DNA from: Campylobacterales bacterium
GTDB taxonomy: Bacteria > Campylobacterota > Campylobacteria > Campylobacterales > Sulfurovaceae
Reading direction: 5' to 3'
Assembly: GCA_016937075.1 (NCBI GenBank)
Contig: JAFGWQ010000117.1
Span: 1 to 18,320 of the forward strand
DNA length: 18,320 nt
This document shows, piece after piece, positions 15,019 to 18,320 of this stretch. Under the pieces are notes generated by a model. It was not told where the DNA came from. It did not search any database and saw only the letters and a list, made by a program, of their open reading frames with translations. A program made the position numbers and the translations under genes. Position 1 is the first letter of the stretch. Each line of letters begins with the position of its first letter.

Positions 15019-16488
15019 TTAATATCCAAACACTGCTTTCAAGATAAAGAAAAATGCTACCGAAAGCACCATGGCTACCGGAAGCGTAATGATCCATGAA
15101 AGAATGATAGGTTTCATGAGGTGCCAATTTGCATTGCGATTGATCATGCCTATGCCGATAACAGCTCCGACCAAGATATGAGTTGATGATACAGGAAGTC
15201 CCATCTTGGTAGCTACCAATATGACTAGAGTAGCACCAAGCTCTGCAGCAAATCCAGTCACGGGAAAAATCTCAGTAATACGATGACCTATAGTATTGAT
15301 GACCTCTTGACCTAAAAACCAAAGACCCGCAACTAATGCTACGCCAAAAGTAATCATCACAGGCAACGGAACAGACGCTTTTTCGCCAATATTTCCGGTA
15401 GATAATATATCAATGATAGCAGCAAAAGGCCCGATAGCATTTGCAATATCATTTGCTCCATGGCTAAATGCAAAAGATGATGCAGTAAGCACCTGAAGCA
15501 TACTAAACAGTCTCAAAGTAGCTTTATGCGGAGTATCGCGGTGCATCTCTTTAACTATAGCATAAGTAATGCCATATGCTAGTGCAGCAAAAGTTGCCAA
15601 TAGAAAAATTGCTTCTATTCCGTCAAATTTGATACTAGTATGCTTCAGACCTTTAAATAAAAGCGTACCGCCTATGGTAACTACGGCAAACGCAGCCACT
15701 AAAGGAGCATGAGTGCGAAGAGCATAAAAAGCAGTAGTTTTTTTCTGCATATTTGAGAGTTTTTCAACTAACTTTTCATGCTCAACTTTTTGCTCTTCGG
15801 TGGCACTAGCTTCATCAAATCCTTTTTTGAGAAGTTTAAGTTTTTCTATTTTGGCTTCCAATTTTTCATTATAGTCCAAAATATATTTTTTGAGATACCA
15901 GTAAATCCCATATGATCCTATACCGCCAAGAATAGGAGAGATAATCCAACTGATTACAATGGTAACTAATTGATCCCAGCGGATCAAACTAAACACACCG
16001 CTACCCTCAGCCATAGTAGTATATCCAAGCGCTATACCGCCACCCAGTATCCCGCCTACTATAGCATGGGTTGTAGACACCGGCAAGCCTTTGATAGTAG
16101 CAAATAAAAGCCATAAAGCCGAAGATAGCAAAGAAGCCATCATAACAAATGCAAGAAGCATAGGGTCAAAAGACATACCAGAAACGTCAACAATACCTTT
16201 TTTGATAGTATCTGTCACCTGAGCACCTGCAAGCATCGCACCGCTTAGTTCAAAAATAGCGGCTATGACAAGGGCTTGTTTGACTGTAAGTGTTTTGGCT
16301 CCTACACTGGTACCAAATGAGTTGGCTACATCATTGCCTCCGATATTGAATGCCATAAAAATACCAAATATCGCTGCAAGCAAAAATATAAGGTGAAAAT
16401 TAGCCAGATAACCAAAACCCCATATGATGAATGAGATAAACGAGATGGCAAAAATACCGCCAAAAAATAGATTGTCGCGCGAAAACAC
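15019..16488 (-). CDS. pit: PiT-family inorganic phosphate transporter
   Basis: Inner-membrane phosphate symporter of 489 aa from the start chosen here. Both signature repeats of the family are present: GGNDVANSFGTSVGA (50-64) and SHGANDIANAIGPFAAI (342-358). Multiple membrane helices surround a charged central loop (about 203-252) with heptad-like Lys/Glu content. The frame is open to an ATG at 16539, but that codon lies inside the Pho-type half-sites and upstream of a perfect TATAAT, so it cannot be on the mRNA from that promoter. The GTG at 16488 has GGAGG five bases upstream and is the better start. The cation (proton or sodium) cannot be told. Apparent Pho control is unlike the classical constitutive E. 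coli PitA. Confidence 0.93.
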   Translation of the reverse strand: MFSRDNLFFGGIFAISFISFIIWGFGYLANFHLIFLLAAIFGIFMAFNIGGNDVANSFGTSVGAKTLTVKQALVIAAIFELSGAMLAGAQVTDTIKKGIVDVSGMSFDPMLLAFVMMASLLSSALWLLFATIKGLPVSTTHAIVGGILGGGIALGYTTMAEGSGVFSLIRWDQLVTIVISWIISPILGGIGSYGIYWYLKKYILDYNEKLEAKIEKLKLLKKGFDEASATEEQKVEHEKLVEKLSNMQKKTTAFYALRTHAPLVAAFAVVTIGGTLLFKGLKHTSIKFDGIEAIFLLATFAALAYGITYAIVKEMHRDTPHKATLRLFSMLQVLTASSFAFSHGANDIANAIGPFAAIIDILSTGNIGEKASVPLPVMITFGVALVAGLWFLGQEVINTIGHRITEIFPVTGFAAELGATLVILVATKMGLPVSSTHILVGAVIGIGMINRNANWHLMKPIILSWIITLPVAMVLSVAFFFILKAVFGY

Positions 16489-16515
16489 TCTAGCCTCCAA
16501 AAATTGATAACGAAT

Positions 16516-16563
16516 ATTATATAAAAAAATTATTACCAAAATGTTACCGTATTGTAACCAAGA
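16516..16563 (-). promoter_or_regulatory. Pho-type promoter of pit
   Basis: Three half-sites in 11-nt register, with + strand cores TTAC 16533, TTAC 16544 and TAAC 16555. A perfect -10, TATAAT, is at 16521-16516, 12 positions from the nearest core. The predicted transcript starts near 16509, leaving about a 20-nt leader with GGAGG before the GTG at 16488. Confidence 0.75.
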
Positions 16564-16574
16564 AGAGGATTAAG

Positions 16575-16606
16575 CTTTAGATACCCGAATAAAAAGGTAT
16601 CTAAAG
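16575..16606 (-). terminator. Stem-loop downstream of the porin gene
   Basis: CTTTAGATACC (16575-16585) and GGTATCTAAAG (16596-16606) form a perfect 11-bp stem with a 10-nt loop. It lies 44 nt past the porin stop and just before the pit promoter, the right place to end the porin transcript. There is no T-run after the stem on the minus strand, so it is called a probable 3' end structure. Confidence 0.5.
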
Positions 16607-16650
16607 AAATTATAAAAGGAGTAGGATAGAAGGTATAACTTAGACTATAA

Positions 16651-17802
16651 TTACCAATTTACTTCTGCTGTTAGCATGATAGAATCGGTATCTGTAGTTT
16701 TTGTACCACCGGCATCGGTAACATCTGTTCCCAAATAGTTAGCTATAAATTCAACATTTTTGTTATATTTGTAGCCCACGCCTGCTAGTGTTCTCTCTTT
16801 TTCTATCCCTGAATCAAGCTCAAAACTGTCATAACGAGCTATTAACCCAATTGTAGGGGTGATACGATATTCACCATTAACAGACCAACCATCGCCAGCA
16901 TATGCTATTACGGCATCTTCGGTTTTGACATATTGAGCTGCTATCAAGAATTCCGGTTGATTATAAATAGCATGAAAACCATACCAATTAAAATCGTCAC
17001 CATGTTTGGCATTGTCTGAATTCATTTGACCAAAGAATGAAACGTTAGCATATTGCAAATCATCTTTTGCTTTTTCTTTACCGGTTCCAAGGATGTGGCC
17101 AGTAAGTCTCCATTCACCGCTCAAGCCTTCGCCGTCTTCAAGTCCGTGATAGCCTTCACCATTAAATACTCCAAGCTCACTTGAGAAATATGGTGTTTTT
17201 GTCTTGAAATTGATACCAAGGTCAGCTGAATTTGTGAAGTGAGCACCATTGTCATCTTCAACAAAAACTTTTGAAATTGAACGGTAAGCCCATGAGTTAT
17301 GCTCTTCGTAGTCAATCCAAGGTCTGTGAACTTGACCGATTTCTACACCTGTGTAAGGCAATATTTCATCGAGATACAAGAAAGCATATTTGAGTCTAAC
17401 TTCCCAACTGTCTTTGTCAGCACCGCTTGTTTCTTTTGTGTTCTGGAAAGTATCAAGAGTAACTCTGACGTAATCTTTTGGATTTTCTTTGAAATACGCT
17501 TTGGTTTGTATATAGTTTCTACGTGTTTCAAACTTGTTTGTGCTTTTGTCGGCTATGTTATCGTCTTTGTTGACAAAACCAAGATAATTTGTACCGCTAA
17601 ATTCAATTACCGGTGCTTTTGACTTGACTAGCGTTCCTGCCTGAATTGGTTTGGTCTCCTCAGTTTTTGCTTGTTTTGCTTCAAGTTCGGCTATTTTTTC
17701 CGCCATTACTTCCATTTGCTCTTTTAACTCACTGAGCTCAGACGCACCGCCAAATGATGCCATTGCCGCCACTGCTACTGCCGATAGTACGATTTTTTTC
17801 AT
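16651..17802 (-). CDS. Outer-membrane porin, probably phosphate-starvation induced
   Basis: A 383-residue precursor with a clear signal peptide (residues 1-20, cleavage after ASFGGA). A short predicted coiled coil follows (about 22-48, SELKEQMEVMAEKIAELEAK), then a long region of alternating hydrophobic and polar residues typical of beta-barrel strands. The C-terminus is LTAEVNW, ending in an aromatic residue as outer-membrane proteins do. Composition and layout resemble phosphate-selective (OprO/OprP-type) porins, but I cannot confirm selectivity: this rests mainly on the Pho-type promoter and the pit, pstS and pst genes downstream. The ATG at 17802 has AAGGAAG at good spacing. It is divergent from miaA. 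Confidence 0.82.
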   Translation of the reverse strand: MKKIVLSAVAVAAMASFGGASELSELKEQMEVMAEKIAELEAKQAKTEETKPIQAGTLVKSKAPVIEFSGTNYLGFVNKDDNIADKSTNKFETRRNYIQTKAYFKENPKDYVRVTLDTFQNTKETSGADKDSWEVRLKYAFLYLDEILPYTGVEIGQVHRPWIDYEEHNSWAYRSISKVFVEDDNGAHFTNSADLGINFKTKTPYFSSELGVFNGEGYHGLEDGEGLSGEWRLTGHILGTGKEKAKDDLQYANVSFFGQMNSDNAKHGDDFNWYGFHAIYNQPEFLIAAQYVKTEDAVIAYAGDGWSVNGEYRITPTIGLIARYDSFELDSGIEKERTLAGVGYKYNKNVEFIANYLGTDVTDAGGTKTTDTDSIMLTAEVNW

Positions 17803-17836
17803 CTTTTTCTTCCTTGTTTTATTTAAAGATGGTGAA

Positions 17837-17873
17837 AATATACAAAAAATTTATTACCATATGGTTACAAATT
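17837..17873 (-). promoter_or_regulatory. Pho-type promoter of the porin gene
   Basis: On the coding strand TTGTAACCATATGGTAAT gives two half-sites. The + strand cores TTAC 17854 and TTAC 17865 are 11 nt apart; a third in register (TCAT 17876) is poor. The -10 hexamer TATATT is at 17842-17837, 12 positions from the nearest core. Predicted leader is about 28 nt with a good ribosome site. Confidence 0.65.
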
Positions 17874-17943
17874 AGTCATTGATTTATAGTCTCTGGTTTT
17901 TAGTGCTAAATACTGCACTGACGGACGTACAGATTTGCACCAC

Positions 17944-17985
17944 CTAAAAACTAAAAACTAACGACCAAAAACTAATAACTAATTT
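17944..17985. repeat. Degenerate heptad tandem repeat (CTAAAAA-like)
   Basis: Six 7-nt units in a row: CTAAAAA, CTAAAAA, CTAACGA, CCAAAAA, CTAATAA, CTAATTT. The first unit can also pair with GTTTTTAG at 17896-17903, framing a 40-nt loop. Related TAGTTAG heptads (the complement reads CTAACTA) occur at 14843-14856. No gene is encoded here. Confidence 0.6.
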
Positions 17986-17989
17986 ATGC

Positions 17990-17995
17990 TATCAT
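17990..17995 (+). promoter_or_regulatory. Possible -10 box directly before miaA
   Basis: TATCAT ends seven bases before the miaA ATG, and there is no Shine-Dalgarno sequence. A transcript from this hexamer would begin at or beside the start codon. TATGCT at 17985-17990 is an alternative hexamer. Confidence 0.35.
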
Positions 17996-18002
17996 TACAC
18001 CT

Positions 18003-18320
18003 ATGAAAAAAATCCCTACCCAACTAGCTATCATCGGTCCTACGGCATCCGGCAAAAGTGCATTGGCAGTGCGTTTAGCCAAAGAGATAAACGGGATCGT
18101 GTTATCTCTTGATTCTTTGTCTATCTATAAAGATATAGATATAGTATCTGCCAAGCCTACCATACTAGAAAGGGAAGGAATTGAACATTTCGGCATAGAT
18201 ATATTGAGTCCAAACGAACCTTTTGATGTAACCATATTTATAGAACTTTACAAAAAAGTCTACAATGAGGCATTATCCAACAACACTCCTCTTATCATCG
18301 TAGGAGGAAGCAGCTTTTAT
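18003..18320 (+). CDS. miaA: tRNA dimethylallyltransferase MiaA (5' part, cut by window edge)
   Basis: The first 106 codons of MiaA, which adds a dimethylallyl group to A37 of tRNAs reading UNN codons. Visible are the P-loop GPTASGKSALA (residues 11-21), the family's DSLSIYKDIDIVSAKPT block, FGIDIL, PFDV and IIVGGSSFY at the edge; homologues have VGGTGLY or VGGSSFY here. The ATG at 18003 is chosen because the upstream ATG at 17986 soon meets a stop. No ribosome site precedes it and a -10-like hexamer lies seven bases upstream, so it may be leaderless. It is divergent from the porin and unrelated to the phosphate genes. Confidence 0.94.
   Translation, partial: MKKIPTQLAIIGPTASGKSALAVRLAKEINGIVLSLDSLSIYKDIDIVSAKPTILEREGIEHFGIDILSPNEPFDVTIFIELYKKVYNEALSNNTPLIIVGGSSFY

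Noticed and set aside
14846..15127. A 93-codon minus-strand frame overlapping the end of pit
   Set aside because: Overlaps the pit C-terminus in another frame, has no ribosome site, and its body lies in the inverted-repeat spacer.
17299..17622. A 107-codon plus-strand frame opposite the porin
   Set aside because: Lies wholly antisense to the porin, with Cys/Phe-rich composition typical of a shadow frame.
2571..17802. Mobile element or genomic island with transposase, integrase or tRNA attachment site
   Set aside because: No transposase, integrase, tRNA or flanking direct repeats are seen; the genes have uniform composition and a coherent function.

Overview
The window looks like a chromosome segment from a low-G+C Campylobacterota (Epsilonproteobacteria) bacterium, probably a free-living Sulfurimonas-like lineage. 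The basis is protein character, the rnc-aroC pairing, AT-rich promoters with good -10 boxes and little -35, and a PstA of the long type. The genus is an inference. All the main genes are intact; only miaA is cut, by the right edge.

Layout. Positions 90-1842 (+): rnc then aroC, one base apart. Positions 1880-2431 (-): rnhB, convergent with aroC. From 2571 to 17802 every gene is on the minus strand, and nearly all of them belong to phosphate metabolism. In transcription order (right to left) they are: a porin; a PiT-family phosphate transporter; a second, secreted PstS; then pstS (lipoprotein)-pstC-pstA-pstB-phoU-PhoB-like regulator; a PhoX-like Tat-exported phosphatase; a two-domain acyltransferase resembling the ornithine-lipid synthase OlsF; a second PhoB-like regulator; and a PPK2 polyphosphate kinase. 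miaA starts at 18003 on the plus strand and runs off the window.

How it fits together. The minus-strand block reads as a phosphate-starvation island: outer-membrane entry (porin), capture (two PstS), high-affinity uptake (PstCAB, PhoU), PiT uptake, release of phosphate from organic esters (PhoX), saving of membrane phosphate by making phosphorus-free ornithine lipids (OlsF-like), and polyphosphate handling (PPK2). Five promoters (porin, pit, pstS2, pstS1, olsF-like) carry tandem 11-nt-spaced half-sites resembling Pho boxes (core TTAC on the + strand, GTAA on the coding strand). In all five, a -10 hexamer sits at exactly the same distance from the nearest half-site. The pstS1 promoter has five half-sites in a row. 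The pit promoter overlaps the longest pit reading frame and shows that the true start is an internal GTG. No histidine kinase gene is present, so both response regulators are orphans within this window.

Spacers. No gene-free stretch exceeds 300 bases. The largest (14753-15018) holds the pstS2 promoter, short heptad repeats and a GC-richer inverted-repeat segment. The 8043-8182 spacer is rich in palindromes with mutually exclusive pairings.
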